Shown here: positions 47,501 to 59,000 of the stretch, piece by piece
Position numbering within the stretch: position 1 is the first letter of the stretch
Layout: every line of letters begins with the position of its first letter
Assembly: GCA_036023115.1 (NCBI GenBank)
Contig: JAYKKT010000073.1
Coordinates: forward strand, 15,566,001 to 15,630,000
Length of the DNA: 64,000 nt
From: Brasenia schreberi
Taxonomy: Eukaryota; Streptophyta; Magnoliopsida; Nymphaeales; Cabombaceae
Reading direction: 5' to 3'
Position numbers and translations under genes: made by a program
Notes under the pieces: generated by a model
Told to the model about the DNA's origin: nothing
Databases searched by the model: none
Seen by the model: the letters and a program-made list of their open reading frames with translations, nothing else

Positions 47501-50500
47501 ATTCTTATCATCATAATTCTGAAATCTTCATCTTCCTTGGCCTCTCACTGAATTTCTTCGTCTCTGAGAATTGATTTGTCCTCGACCAACAAAGGCAAAT
47601 TTCTCAGCTTGTATATGCTCCCCTTTCCCTAAATTTCTTCGATCTTCCTCTCTCAAAAGAAGAGAATATATTGTTCCTAGTGGGAGAAGTTCTTCCTTGC
47701 TGAGAACATTCAGTTTAATTGATTCATATTCAAGAGATATTCTCCAAAACAAATCAAACACTTTTCGGATTTCACCATATGTTGTTCTCTCTTTTATAAA
47801 ATGACTAAATTTGTTTTCCACAAGATACCTTCGTCCATTCCAAAGTTCCCTTAGTTGTTCATAATACTCACTAACGGATCTGGTTCCTTGGCGACATCTT
47901 CTTATTCTCTCAATGATCTCATACTCTTTGGCTATATTTCTTTATCTTGAATAAGCTTTCTCTACTGCAATCCAAATTTTTGTAGTTGATTCCATGTACA
48001 TTAACGTTTTACTAATGGAGGGATTCATAGATTGGATTAGCCATGAACTTAACAACACATCATCTTTTGACCATTTTTGAAAATTTGTTCTATCTTTTTC
48101 AGGTCGTGGCTGATTATGTTTGATAATGTGTAATTTTCTCTAGAAGGTAGGACAAGTTCCATAGATCTTACCCACTGTCTATAGTTTCTTCCTTTTAACC
48201 GAATACTCATGATTTAAAATGGTTCAATCTTATGATCATTCCCATAAGCAGTGACCTGCAACTCCTTCTTCATTCTTCCTTTTATCTCTCAAATGTTTTC
48301 TTGCTGAATTACTTCAAGGAGACGATCTGTGAAAATCTTCTCTTCAGATGTATCTTGTTGTTTCACACGATGAAACTATGTATGGCGCCTATGTTATCAA
48401 TAGCAGTTAGCGATCGACCTTAATATAGCGGTAGCGGGGATATAGTGGATTTAGGAGTACACTTTTATTTACGATTAAAAAGTTATATATATATAATTTC
48501 TAAGAAATATCAAGAAACACAACAACTTCTTAACTAATTTCAGCCAAATAGTAGGAGCAAATCATAGGCATTTCAAGGTAGCCTACATTTCACTCCTCTC
48601 TCTAAAGCCTATTTACTTTGGCTCTTATTGTTTCAACATCCACCAAACAAGAAACATAGAACATGCACATAGAACATGCGGTGCACATACCTGCTCTGGT
48701 GTGATTATTTGCTTCATGTTGAAGAGCAAATGCCGTTGATAATGATGAATGAATAAAAACTTACCGCTGCTGTCGTTTTAGGATTTTGTACTCCCTTGAG
48801 TGCATAGTTTGCAGAGGATCACGTAAAGTAAATACGTAAGTGTGTAAAGTTCTGAAAACACATAACGCTAAACTGTATTAGTCACCAGAATTCTCCATAG
48901 GATGCGTGCGTGTGTTTTAAGTTTCTTCCTTCCATTTTAACAAAAAAGACAAAAAGAAAGAAAGAAAGCTCGATGGTTCATTCAACCATACATGTTCTAA
49001 TAGTATTGCAACCTACGCTAGGATGTCAGTTAACATACACTCATCCACATACAACAAAATAGTATATGGCTAAACCTGGTTTACCGATAACAGACCTAAA
49101 AGCACAAATAAAGAAAAGGAGATGAAGAAGTCGAACTCACCTATATGCATTTCCAGTCCATAAGACTTGCACCTGTAATACCAACGCTTCCGGCCATGCT
49201 CGCCACAGACGTCGCAGACGAATCCCAAGCCCCAATAGGCGGGTTTGAAGGAAAGGGTGAGGGTGTGCTGCTTATGCGCTGGGTGCTTAATGTGCAGAGG
49301 CATCTCAGCATAGCGAGGGTGAATATCCAATCGACAGGAGGAGCAATTGTAGAAGAAACCCCTGCCAATCTTACGGCAGGACGTACAACAGAAGACCTCT
49401 CCCGGGTACAGAGGCTCTGCAATGAGGACAAGGTAGTGTGCTTCGTCCATGGGGTGGTTGATGACTGCGATTGAAGGCGGAGAGAGTAGTGAGAGGGGCG
49501 AGACAACAGTCGTTCTGTGGATCTTTCGTAGGGTTTTATGTAGTTTGGATCGGGTTGATCCAATACCCGAGCCAAACTCCATTGCACGCTAAGAGTGATA
49601 TAGCGAACCGCTATCGCGTTGTTAGCGGCGCTAATTGCGCCCAAACGGGCCGCCCTCTATTTAATGGAGATGAAGAAGCTGCAAAAATCAAGGATCGCTA
49701 TTACGCTATAGCGCGCTATTGATAACATAGTATGGCGCCACTCAATGCTCACATGGATAATGACTGAATCAACTCAAGGAAGGCTCTGATACCATGTGCA
49801 TAAATACGGAAAAAATGAAGATGAAGAAGCTGCAAAAATCGTGTAGAGAAGATAGCAGGATTTGGTCGGCCACTATGGTGTTGCCGCCCCCTCTTCCTTT
49901 CTCTTTCTTTCTCTCACTTTCTTATTATTGGCTAATAGGGTTTACACCTCCTAAATATCATGATTATAAAGTCTAAATTTGTAAATATTCGTCAATGAAC
50001 GAAGGTTGATATTGTACGAATCAAATCCACCAAGTCGCCAAGAGTCAAATGGCATTCAAGCACCAATGCCGATCTTCAAGAATAACCAACACGAGAGCGG
50101 AAGCACATATAAAACAAGTCAAGAAGCTGCATACTTTTATTGATGAAATGATCACTTATTTATAGGCTTTACAATGCTTTAGAATGAAGAACAAAATGAA
50201 GCAAGAAGGAGGACTAGTGCTCGCCGGCCAGCACTAGCCGTTGGGGGCCCCAACGGTCCTGGCCATGGCCATGCTGGCCCTGGCCATGCTGGCCCTGGCC
50301 CCCTTTCAAGGTAGTGGCACGGGCCCTAAAGGCCCGTGCTCCTATTACATTAACAAAATTTACCTAATTGTCATTAATGAGTCTTATTTAAATCTATCTT
50401 TAAAAACAAACTTGAAAACACACAAAACAGGAAACTAAAGCTTGAGAAACTAATTCAGAATTGCACGCAGATGTCTGCTTCTGATGTGATTCACGATTCT

Positions 50501-52581
50501 CCATCTCTTAACAAGTTGAACATGTATGACATTGTTTCTGCTTTTCTTTAGTGTTCATAATTTGACTATTCTTACTTTGGGAAATCTATGCAGAATGTCT
50601 GTTAGTTGCAGCTGACCATCCTTCTACTACATTGAGCATTGCGGCTGGTTCAGCGATGCTCTTATTGAAAAGTATCTTCTATGAACCTTCTCTCTAATTT
50701 TTCCTTTTAGTTTAGTTGTGCACATTGTAGTCATTCTGATGTTAGTAACATGGGAAAAAGCGGCTCACTTATTGAATTTTTCTTTGAATAGCTTATTATC
50801 GATGGTTGCAATCACATTTACTTGCAAATGCAGTGGCCTTTCAAATTGTCAGTCTTTTTACCCATGTAGTGGGGTACCAGTAAACAATGGTTGCTTAGCA
50901 CCTAAGGGGCACTGAGTATGCATAAGTGAGCGCTCAAGTGTGTTATTAACAAAATAGTCTATATGTGATGAATACTTATTTTTGTAAGAAAGATGGATTT
51001 TCTAAGGCAGAAAGACATTTTTTTGAAATATGGTTTCTTTCTCGGGTAAAGAGTTGATTTGGCTACGTCACTCATAAAGTTGTGACGTTGACTCATGTAT
51101 GTATGAACTGGTTGAAAGATGGTATTGAGCAGTTCAAAAGCTGGTCTATGTAACTGTAAAAGTATCTTGAGCCCATTTTGCTTGGAGGACCAAATTTTTG
51201 GTTAAGCTGAGCTTTCCCTTTCCCTATTGGCAGGACCCAGGAGGTTCTTATTTCATCGTGCAATGCGTCTCTTTGTGAGTGAAGAGGTAGGTCATTTATA
51301 TGAGACTATCTGCCCTCGTTATGCTGTATGTCTTTTGCTTGTTACTCATTTACATGTGAATAAAATTACATGCATAGGCTAGGTCATGTCTGAACTGTAG
51401 ATAATCAATCATATCCTAAGAATCCATTCTCTATTAAGTTTATACTGCCGCAAAATCTAGCATTTGTTAAAGACAGCACAACCACTCTATAACATATACC
51501 AGCTTATTTGGCATCAAGGATGTCCTCAACGCCCCCCCGTCCCCCCCAACACAACCCAACCCAGCCTTAAGCACTTCACCACGAATCAGTCCAACTCAGC
51601 CTTAAGCACTAAATTGAACAACATAAGCACTTTGAAGAAAGAACACTTTATTATCAAGGCAAAGCCTCATGGCTTGATATTACAAGAGTGAAGATGAGGT
51701 ATTTATAGACAAAATAAGGTAGAATACAATAGGAAGAGAGTAGGAAAGAGAGAGGAAGGAGGGCCAGGACCCAATGACTAGTGTGCTGGTCGTTGGCTGG
51801 CTGGCTGGCTGGCCCAGGAGTTGGCAGCAGGTGGTGGTGGTGGTGGCAGGTAGTAGTCCTTCTAACAATATCTGCCATCTGTCTCTCTCAGATTCCCCCT
51901 TTCCCTTTCCCCACGAATACTCGTGCAAATGGGCACATAGATTGGATCTTGGTATATCTGCCTGTCCAATTTTCGGTGTATACTCTAGCCTTAGCTTGAC
52001 ATCTTGTTCTTGTTCTGTCTTTTTTTCCTGACAGGGTCATGTATCCACTGAATATTGACGGGAAACAAGTGTTGTTGTATGTGTCAGGTGTTGTGAATGA
52101 TTTGGTTGATACTAATGAAAAGAATCTCTCTCTCACTATTAGTAGCGAGTGCTATGCCTATTATTAACTCCGGCCTTGCTTATTGTCTTACTTATAAGAG
52201 TAATGCGACTTTTATGATTTTTACCAATTGAAATGTGAATTGATAAAAAGGAGAAGAGAAGTTGCATTAAAATCAGAGTTAGCATTAGTAATGATCCAAT
52301 TCTCATTAGCATGACTGTCCAAGACTATTTGTTGTGACAATGTAGCATAAGATACTAATGCTAGTATGTGTCATATCCTATTGCTTTTATTGTGGTTCTA
52401 CCTTTATCACTGAGTGCATTTCTTTGCGAGCAGTATGAACACTTACCATTAGTCACAATATGCTTACTACCGAAGGTTCTCTTTTCTTGTTCTGAAGTCC
52501 ATGATTTCTAATGCGGAGGGAAAAGTAAAGCAATTCAGGCAGTCAGTTGAACTTGTGAAGAATGAAAGTAAAAAGCTTGAG
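41520..52581 (+). CDS. RHIP1-like protein (RGS1-HXK1-interacting protein 1), first five exons
   Basis: Five exons with GT-AG borders join in one frame to 168 codons: 41520-41741, 46097-46163, 50594-50671, 51234-51286, 52498-52581. Exon 1 encodes a soluble start (SYSEMKPWIEYAADQAESFR, then QIAQETADSAVVSVR). Exons 3-4 encode LVAADHPSTTLSIAAGSAML followed by LLKRPRRFLFHRAMRLFVSEE. Exon 5 encodes a coiled-coil beginning (EGKVKQFRQSVELVKNESKK). A short membrane segment followed by 'PRRFL...RLF.SEE' and a coiled coil is the pattern I remember for RHIP1, a plant protein bridging the G-protein regulator RGS1 and hexokinase 1 in glucose signalling. The final coiled-coil exon(s) are not visible; they may lie beyond the window or be lost. 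Introns 1 and 2 exceed 4.3 kb each and are full of transposons. ATG 41520 is the first in frame after the leader tract. Confidence 0.72.
42440..42736 (+). mobile_element. RTE LINE 5' fragment in intron 1
   Basis: It matches the 5' UTR and start of the endonuclease region of the RTE at about 56125-56437, including 'gcgttccctcttagcgac' and 'attcgtatgaggtcttgga'. It ends abruptly. A short antisense RTE tail lies at about 42132-42170. Confidence 0.85.
42740..43080 (+). repeat. Intron 1 duplicated block (with 45095-45345) and 58-bp tandem repeat
   Basis: Phrases such as 'gatagagt..gagc.aa.tttacct', 'caaggtttt.c.aagaagcaag' and 'catttgg' occur in the same order at 45095-45345. In the first block the unit starting 'ttaattgcacagtagtacat' is repeated at 42910 and 42968 (period 58 bp), with a third partial unit. 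Confidence 0.75.
43825..44050 (-). mobile_element. Internally deleted RTE (5' UTR joined to 3' tail)
   Basis: On the minus strand it starts in the RTE 5' UTR ('ctccgcccatgtaagagctt', 'ggccggtcccatgcccg') and passes directly into the last about 90 bp of the element, ending in 'atgggaaaaggcttagttgt'. The whole coding region is missing. Confidence 0.78.
44185..45065 (-). mobile_element. RTE LINE 3' fragment with 70-bp tandem repeats
   Basis: It matches the RTE 3' half on the minus strand with many changes. Within it a 70-bp unit starting 'attttttatttccacatag' (44241, 44311, 44381) is repeated three times, a local amplification of the RTE terminal region. Confidence 0.85.
45905..45990 (+). mobile_element. 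RTE LINE 5' UTR fragment
   Basis: 'ctccgcccatgtaagggatc' followed by 'cttgcatgaccggtcccaat' matches the start of the internally deleted copy and, from 'cttgca' on, the near-full-length RTE. The element is not continued downstream. Confidence 0.75.
48380..49739. mobile_element. Pack-MULE-like DNA transposon A, with flanking target duplication
   Basis: The element spans 48390-49729 (1340 bp). Its ends are perfect 15-bp inverted repeats (TATGTTATCAATAGC), followed inside by GC-rich 'gctatagcg'-like subterminal sequence. It is flanked by GTATGGCGCC at 48380-48389 and 49730-49739, a 9-10-bp duplication, which suits Mutator-like elements (9 bp typical) better than hAT (8 bp). It carries no transposase but holds an exon of a DC1-domain gene on the minus strand. 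It inserted into the leader of the copia element between the gag region and the primer-binding site. Confidence 0.85.
49141..49582 (-). pseudogene. Captured DC1-domain gene exon inside transposon A
   Basis: Cys/His-rich DC1 (C1-like) proteins are a large plant family. The minus-strand frame from the ATG at 49582 (or the inner ATG at 49450, which fits the family better) encodes FCCTSCRKIGRGFFYNCSSC, then HPRYAEMPLHIKHPAHKQH and FVCDVCGEHGRKRWYYRC. This is one complete DC1 unit and most of a second. It ends at a plausible donor (AG|gtgagt) at 49141/49140; if intron-retained it would read on to a stop at 49070. A second exon-like piece may lie at about 48770-48860 on the same strand (tttcag acceptor, later ag|gtaag). 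Whether it is transcribed is unknown. Confidence 0.7.
49975..50360. mobile_element. Solo LTR of a copia element with perfect target duplication
   Basis: The LTR spans 49980-50355 (376 bp), TG...CA, and matches the LTR at 60966-61306 in phrases such as 'caccaagtcgccaagagtc', 'aatgccgatcttcaagaata' and 'ggcacgggccctaaaggcc'. It is flanked by AAATT at 49975-49979 and 50356-50360. No internal element sequence is present, so recombination removed it. It is inserted in the LTR of the older copia element. Confidence 0.92.
51430..51867 (-). mobile_element. Possible solo LTR in intron 4
   Basis: On the minus strand the sequence starts TGTTAGAAGG, has a TATA-like 'tataaatacctc' in the middle, and has a layout similar to the solo LTR at 49980. 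I could not find the other end or a target duplication, so this is tentative. Confidence 0.4.
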
Positions 52582-52799
52582 GTATCTTCTTTGTTTTCAA
52601 AATTTTGCTCACACAAACATAAATGTATACATGCACATATGTATATGCATATGTTTTTATATATATAATGTTATATGTATATTTCTATGTATATATGTAT
52701 GTAAATATCAATTCAGGCAGCTTCCTTGTTAAATTTTCATGTAGTCTTGTATCAATTGAAACAAGCAATTCTTTGAGGATGTATAATAAGTTGTCTTAA

Positions 52800-54420
52800 A
52801 ATATAAAAATGATTTAAGATCTTTTATTTACGATTAAAAGATATTATATATAATGGATTCTCTAATTTCCAAGAAATATCAATAAACACATAATCACTTC
52901 TTTCATAAGTATGAATCAAACTAAATAAATAAATTTTAAGAATACAAATAATAAATTTCATTTGTCATATGCATATTGAATTGTTAAACTTACATTAGAA
53001 AACAAAAACATAAATGGAACCAAACTATTCTACACAATAAGAATAAGAATTAAAAGAAACTAATATATTATACTTATCTGCTCAAGTATGGTGACTATGG
53101 TCCATGACTCCAATCTAATTTGAGCAATAAAATGAATTATACTTACCTGCAAAAGAAAAGAATAATGTTAGGGTGAACTAGTGGACCAATATACCGATTG
53201 ACCAAAATATTTATAATACTTTTGAAGCAACAACTTTAGCATGTATCAAATATAACAACTAATAACTTAACAAATAACAAGTCCAAAACATAGCATATAT
53301 CAAGATTGAAGTGTGATTATAATATATACTTAATTATTTAAGATAAACCAAAAAACTATTCTATAAGAAACTAATCATGTTCATTCATTTTCAGACAAAG
53401 ACAATTCCTCTCTTCCTCTTCATATGTTTCTTCAAACCAAATTAAATTCTTCTTCTTGATTGTTAACCATTTTATGTGCACATCAGGGTTGCAGATAACA
53501 GAGGATAACAATACTGCCTCTTCAGCACATCTAGAATAGCAAAAGGACATAAAAATAAGAACCTACCTTATTATCATGATAAAACACTTAATATTTGAAA
53601 TCATTACACATGTGGCCTTTATATCTTCAGATGGCTTACGAGTGCGACAGTCTTGAAGCCGATAAAATGAGTAAAACAATGCTTCTTACTCCCCAAAAGA
53701 TCATTTGCATAAGCAACTTGCCGACTTCAACTCATTTCTTAGAACAACAGTATTACCAGAATTCATAGCCGTGTTGCCGTATTGAGTCAAACTCATCAGT
53801 GAAAACACAAAAGTATTTATAAATCTTTCCTAAACAAATCAGTATGGTAACAACCTCAATCATTATCTGACTTGAATAACTCACCCATTAAGGAACGTTG
53901 GCCTGTTGGTATGAAGAAATCAAATGGTTAAGACACCAAAATTTGATAAGTTATCACTTCAAAAACTGGAGTGACAATACCAGACTGATGACCCACATGA
54001 TAAAAGAATTTGCTTACACAGATTTGAAGATATGATTAAATAGTGTAAGAAATGAGTCTGTTTGAGGGAGATGTGAACCAAGCCGACTCCAAATGGCAGT
54101 AAGGAGCCCTCAAGAGCAGCTACACCACTTTGTTTGTTGAGACAGAGAAAACCAGAGAGAAAGGGAGAAAGAGAGGAGAAAAAGGAAGAGTGAGAAATGA
54201 GAATACCGTCGGTGTGCGCATGGTGGCGGAGAGAGCAGGAGTAGAGGCGAGAGACGAGAGGGGCATGCACGGAAGCTAGGTTTAGTTTTAGGTTATCGAC
54301 CCGACCCAGCGTACGCTAAGCACAATATAGTGGTGTTCGTGCTGCTAATAGCGCTCAGGTGGGTCACCCACTAAACCTTGGGTGCTATAGTGTGCTATTA
54401 AATACTTAGTTTAAGATACC
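52800..54420. mobile_element. Pack-MULE-like DNA transposon B, relative of A
   Basis: The left part ('cttttatttacgattaaaag', 'ccaagaaatatcaa.aaacac') matches A at 48463-48530. The right part (from about 54300: 'acgctaag', 'atatagtgg', 'gctaatagcgctc', ending 'gctatagtgtgctatt') matches A at 49586-49725. The inner sequence differs from A. On the minus strand at 53959-54270 there is an open frame that may be a captured exon of another gene, which I cannot name. Ends are eroded, and no clear target duplication was found. Confidence 0.68.
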
Positions 54421-54424
54421 TTCT

Positions 54425-55205
54425 TTTTTTATGAATTTGTGGAAACAAAAGCCTAACCCTGCGTCTATTTTGGTACTAGCATAGATATGATATATGATGT
54501 GCCCACTATTTTGAGGAACTGATACTAGTTATGCACCTTAGGGAAACGAAATTGTCCTTTAAGAGAACATGCTAAGACTGAAATTCTGTTTCTAGATGAA
54601 TTAGATTTAGTCACCAAGCTTCCCTTGTAATTTGAAAGGTTACAATAGAGTAACATTTTATGATAACAAGTCCCACATACCTAGAAGCTAATGGCTAGGT
54701 GAAGCCATTGCATCCGGCTAATTATTGTACCACTTCATGCCAGTACTCCTATATCAGGTGGTCATCATGAGTTTCCTTTATGCTATGCCATTCTATAGTT
54801 CGTGGGATGAATTAGAGAGAACGTCTGGTTATACAATCTTTCGAAGGATAGGCTTACAACTTACAAAAGTATAGTAACATGCATTGTTGATTTATCATAA
54901 TTAACAGTTCATAATTTCTGTACTTTTTATGAAGTTGAATCCACTTCAAGTTTATCACTGCAACTTTCTTTGTCCACCAAACAAGGTGGCAGACGTTATA
55001 TTTGGATGGCAGAGTCGAGTCTGGCATTTCAGACAATTTCCTCCTTATTACTTGTTTCTGTATAATAATTGGTTAACTTAAACATCACTCTCTGTAAAAT
55101 ATATGTTTATTGGATTCTTGCAACTCCGTTCTTCCATACAGTCTTATCCCAAGTCAACTATCTTATGCCAATTCCCAAATCAAACTTTTCCATTTCTCTT
55201 GACCA
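54425..55205. other. Unassigned sequence after transposon B
   Basis: No gene, no further RHIP1-like exon and no recognised element on either strand. Confidence 0.45.
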
Positions 55206-55209
55206 GGGC

Positions 55210-55930
55210 ATATTAGTCCTTTTCTTTTTCAAATAAGCAAGTTTCATTGAAAGGCACCAAACATTGCACCTTGTATATCAAGAAGGACTAAATTAGTACT
55301 CTATAAGCTCTACAAAATCTGCAGCTGACCCCAAATAGTTGCCTCTATGTCAAAAAAAAAACAGACTATACCAAACTTTCCAGCAACTCAATCAAGGATC
55401 TTTCTGTCCCATCAAACACCCTTGTATTATTCTCTTCTCAAACCAACAAAAAATCTGCAAAAGGAACTATAAACGAACTATACTTCCTCTTGCAATAAAT
55501 ATAGAAAATAATACTTCATCATGTCCATATTTCCTCGCACACACTCCTATTCATCACCTATGCAATCCGAAACACCTTAAAAACTGATGACCAAATATGT
55601 TTTCTTTGCCCGCAAAATAATAACAGATGATCGTAGTCTCTAATTCTCACTTGCGTAATGGATAATGGTTCACTATGCCTCTCCTCTGAAGATTATTAAA
55701 GTAGAGAATCCAACCCCAAGCTGTCATCTATTTGAAAAGGATACTCGAAGAATACCTGGTTTCAAAATGAGCTCCTGAGGCATCTCCATTGCAACTCTAG
55801 TGTCCTCTTGACTAATACAATCTTGTAAAAGTACTAACCTTATGAGATCCATCACCATTCTTTTCCATTGCGCACCTCCTTCCTTGTCCAATTCATCTTA
55901 AAGGCATATAAAGTGAAAAATTCCACCTAA
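55210..55930 (-). mobile_element. Possible L1-type LINE remnant
   Basis: Minus-strand frames contain pieces such as WGWILYFNNLQRRGIVNHYP and ICYYFAGKENIF, resembling the zf-RVT region near the C-terminus of plant L1 reverse transcriptases (…L..RGI……C..C…E...H.F..C). Stops are frequent. The sequence at 59700-59910 may be another part of the same old element, split by later insertions. Confidence 0.35.
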
Positions 55931-56011
55931 TCAATGATATCTTCGTTCCGTGACAAGAAGATATCATTAAAATTGAAAGATAAATATTATAGAGCATCAA
56001 TTAGACCAACT

Positions 56012-59000
56012 CGGAGACCCTTGCATTGCCGGTCCCAAGCCCGGATAAAGGAGGAGGGTTGTGTTAGGCTTCCGACAGCCAGCGTAAAACTTCGTCGGAT
56101 TTCTACAACATGGATTACAAAAATTATGAGCATTGCTTTGGGGCGTCCCCGCCTAGCGACGTGCTGCAGAGCCCGAATGCAGTAAGAAGTAAGCAAGGGC
56201 CACTACATTTTCGCCCGAATGTAGTGAATCAGGGTTCCCACATCATGGACGGGTGTGGGTAAAGAAGTTAGTCCCGCTACATTGCCGCCCGAATGTAGTG
56301 AAAAATTTTCAGAGAGGGTCTCCGCATTTTGATTATGGACGGATGCGGGGGGTAAGGAAGCTAGTCCTAGATAATAAGATTCGTATTGGTTCTTGGAATA
56401 TCGGAACATTATCGGGTAAGCTAATGGAGGTGGTAGATACTATGATTCGGAGAAAGATTCATATTCTATGTTTACAAGAGACAAAATGGGTTGGAGAAAA
56501 AGCAAAGGAGATAGAGGATACAGGTTTTAAATTATGGTACTCAGGTAAAGAAAAGGCCCGAAACGGAGTTGGTATTATCATAAATAAAGATTTAAAGGAG
56601 AGTGTAGTAGACATACAACGATATGGTGACCGAATCATGACATTGAAATTAGTGTTAGGAGTAGAGGTTTTGAATATAGTTTGTGCTTACGCACCCCAAG
56701 TAGGACTAGAAGATAGTATAAAGACAGTTTTTTGGGAAGAGTTAGATAAGGTGTTTGAAAAGATTCCACAAAGGGAGATGATTTGTTTAGGAGGAGATTT
56801 AAATGGACATGTCGGTAAAGAGGCATTAGGATATCAAGGGATTCATGGAAACTTTGGTTATGGGGATATAAACGAGGAAGGTAGGGAGATTTTAAATTTT
56901 GCTATGTCATTTGATCTCTTTATAGTCAATACAATCTTCAAAAACGAGATGAACATTTAATTACTTATAAGAGTGGCTTATCACAAACACAAATTGATTA
57001 CTTTATTTGTAGAAAAAAGATAGAGCGTGTTGTAAAGATTGTAAGGTAATTCCAGGAGAAAGCTTAACCACCCAACATCGACTTTTAGTTATGGATTTAC
57101 AAATAAAAAAATGGACAAAGAAGAAAAGAGTGCATCGAGCTATTCGGACTAAATGGTGGAACCTCAAAAGCGAGAAAAAAGATATATTTAAACAAAAAGT
57201 CCTTCAAGGAGATGTTTGGAATTATGTTGGCACACCCTCTGATATGTGGAACAATATGGCTATACATATTAGGAAAGTGGCAAAGATGTGTTAGGGGTAT
57301 CTAAGGGAGGTGTACCAGCACAAAAAGAAGCTTGGTGGTGGAGTGAAGTAGTACAAAACAAAATCAAGGCAAAGAGGGCATGTTACAAATTACATTATGC
57401 TAAGAAAACTAGTGAAACTTTAGAAGCTTATAAGAAAGCAAAGAAGGAAGCAAAAAAGGCCGTTAGTGAAGCAAAAGCTAAGATTTGGGAGGACTTATAT
57501 AAAAAACTCAACTCAAAAGAGGGTGAAAGAGATATTTTTAGGATAGCTAGGGCTAGAGATAAGAAAACTAAAGATCTTAATTATGTTAGATGCATAAAAG
57601 ACGAGGATGAAAAAATTCTAGTGGTAAATGATGATATAAGAAATAGATGGAAAAACTATTTTTATAATCTTTTTAATGAAAATAAAGATGTTAGTATTAG
57701 TTTAAGAGATTTAGCCAAGTCAAAAAAGTATATAAACCACAATTTCTACCGACGTATTCAAAAGAATGAAGTCAAAGAGGCTCTTAAACATATGAAGAGT
57801 GGTAAATCGGTAGGACCAGATAATATTCCTATAGAAGTTTGGAAAATACTAGGAGAAATAGGAATCACTTGGCTCACAAGACTATTTAATGAAATATGGA
57901 AAAACCAAAAGATGCCCGAGGAATGGAGAGCAAGTACACTTATACCCGTATATAAGAACAAGGGAGACATTCAAAATTGTACGAATTATCGAGGTATCAA
58001 GTTAATGAGTCATACTATGAAATTATGGGAAAGAATTATCGAACGTAGGTTAAGACAAGTATCAAGTACAACAGAGAACCAATTTGGATTTATGCCAGGT
58101 AGATCTACTATTGAAGCGATTCACCTTTTGAGACGTCTTATGGAACATTTTAGAGCAAAAAAGAAAGACCTTCATATGATATTTATTGATCTAGAAAAAG
58201 CTTATGATAGGGTACCGAGGGAGGTTCTTTGGAGAACTTTGGAAAAAAGAGGTATCCCATTGACATATATTAACCTTATAAGAGACATGTATGATGGTGC
58301 AAAAACATGTGTGAGGACTCATGAAGGAACGACAGACTTCTTTGAAGTTAATATTGGGTTACATCAAGGATCAACTTTAAGTCCATACTTGTTTATAATG
58401 GTGATGGATGAGTTAACAAAACATATTCAAGATGAAATACCTTGGTGTATGTTATTTGCAGATGATATTGTATTAGTGGAGGAGTCTAAGGAAAAAGTTA
58501 ATAGAAAATTGGAACTATGGAGAGAAACATTAGAAAGCAAAGGCCTCCGACTTAGTAGAACAAAGATGGAATGTAAGTTTGATCATTTGGCTACTTCAGA
58601 GGACATAGAAATTAAAATTGGCACACATTGCATTCCCCAAAAGGAAAGTTAAATACCTAGGGTCAATTTTTCAAAGTGATGGAAGAATTGATGGAGATGT
58701 TACACATAGAATTAATGCTGGTTGGTTAAAATGGAGAGGAGCATCAGGTATTCTTTGTGATAAGAAGATACCATTAAAATTAAAAGGTAAATATTATAGA
58801 GCAGCAGTTAGGCCTGCCATGTTTTATGGTTCTGAGTGTTGGGCAGTTAATCATCAACATGTACAAAAGATGTCTGTGACAGAAATGAAGATGTTGAGAT
58901 GGATGAGTGGTCATACAAGAAAAGACCGTATACATAATGAGGTTATTAGAAACAAATTAGGAGTGGCACCAATAGAGGATAAAATGAGAGAACATCGTTT

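Larger units (their letters stand above)
46530..50513 (-). mobile_element. 3'-truncated Ty1/copia retrotransposon in intron 2
   Basis: Minus-strand order: probable 5' LTR (50513 to 49795, interrupted by a solo LTR); primer-binding site at 49794-49783 (TGGTATCAGAGC, complementary to initiator tRNA-Met); gag-like coding remnants from about 48230 to 47528 (ENKFSHFIKERTTYGEIRK); a gag-pre-integrase/protease-side piece at 47187-47005; integrase piece at 46747-46544 (TPFELIHFDIWGPC). The reverse transcriptase half and 3' LTR are missing. The leader is split by a DNA transposon (48390-49729). The proposed LTR begins TGTTAAGAG and ends CA on the minus strand; that boundary is a reading of sequence ends, not a comparison of two LTRs. 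Confidence 0.78.

Noticed and set aside
47571..47804. Plus-strand frame opposite the copia gag remnant
   Set aside because: The minus-strand frame carries the gag-like sequence in the correct order with the primer-binding site and integrase.
53959..54270. Minus-strand 103-codon frame as a free-standing gene
   Set aside because: It lies within transposon B, shows no known domain, and is more likely captured or non-coding sequence.
56635..56826. Minus-strand frame across the RTE endonuclease
   Set aside because: Shadow of the plus-strand RTE frame; likewise 57758-57970 and 36664-36867 (the last is antisense to a minus-strand RTE piece).
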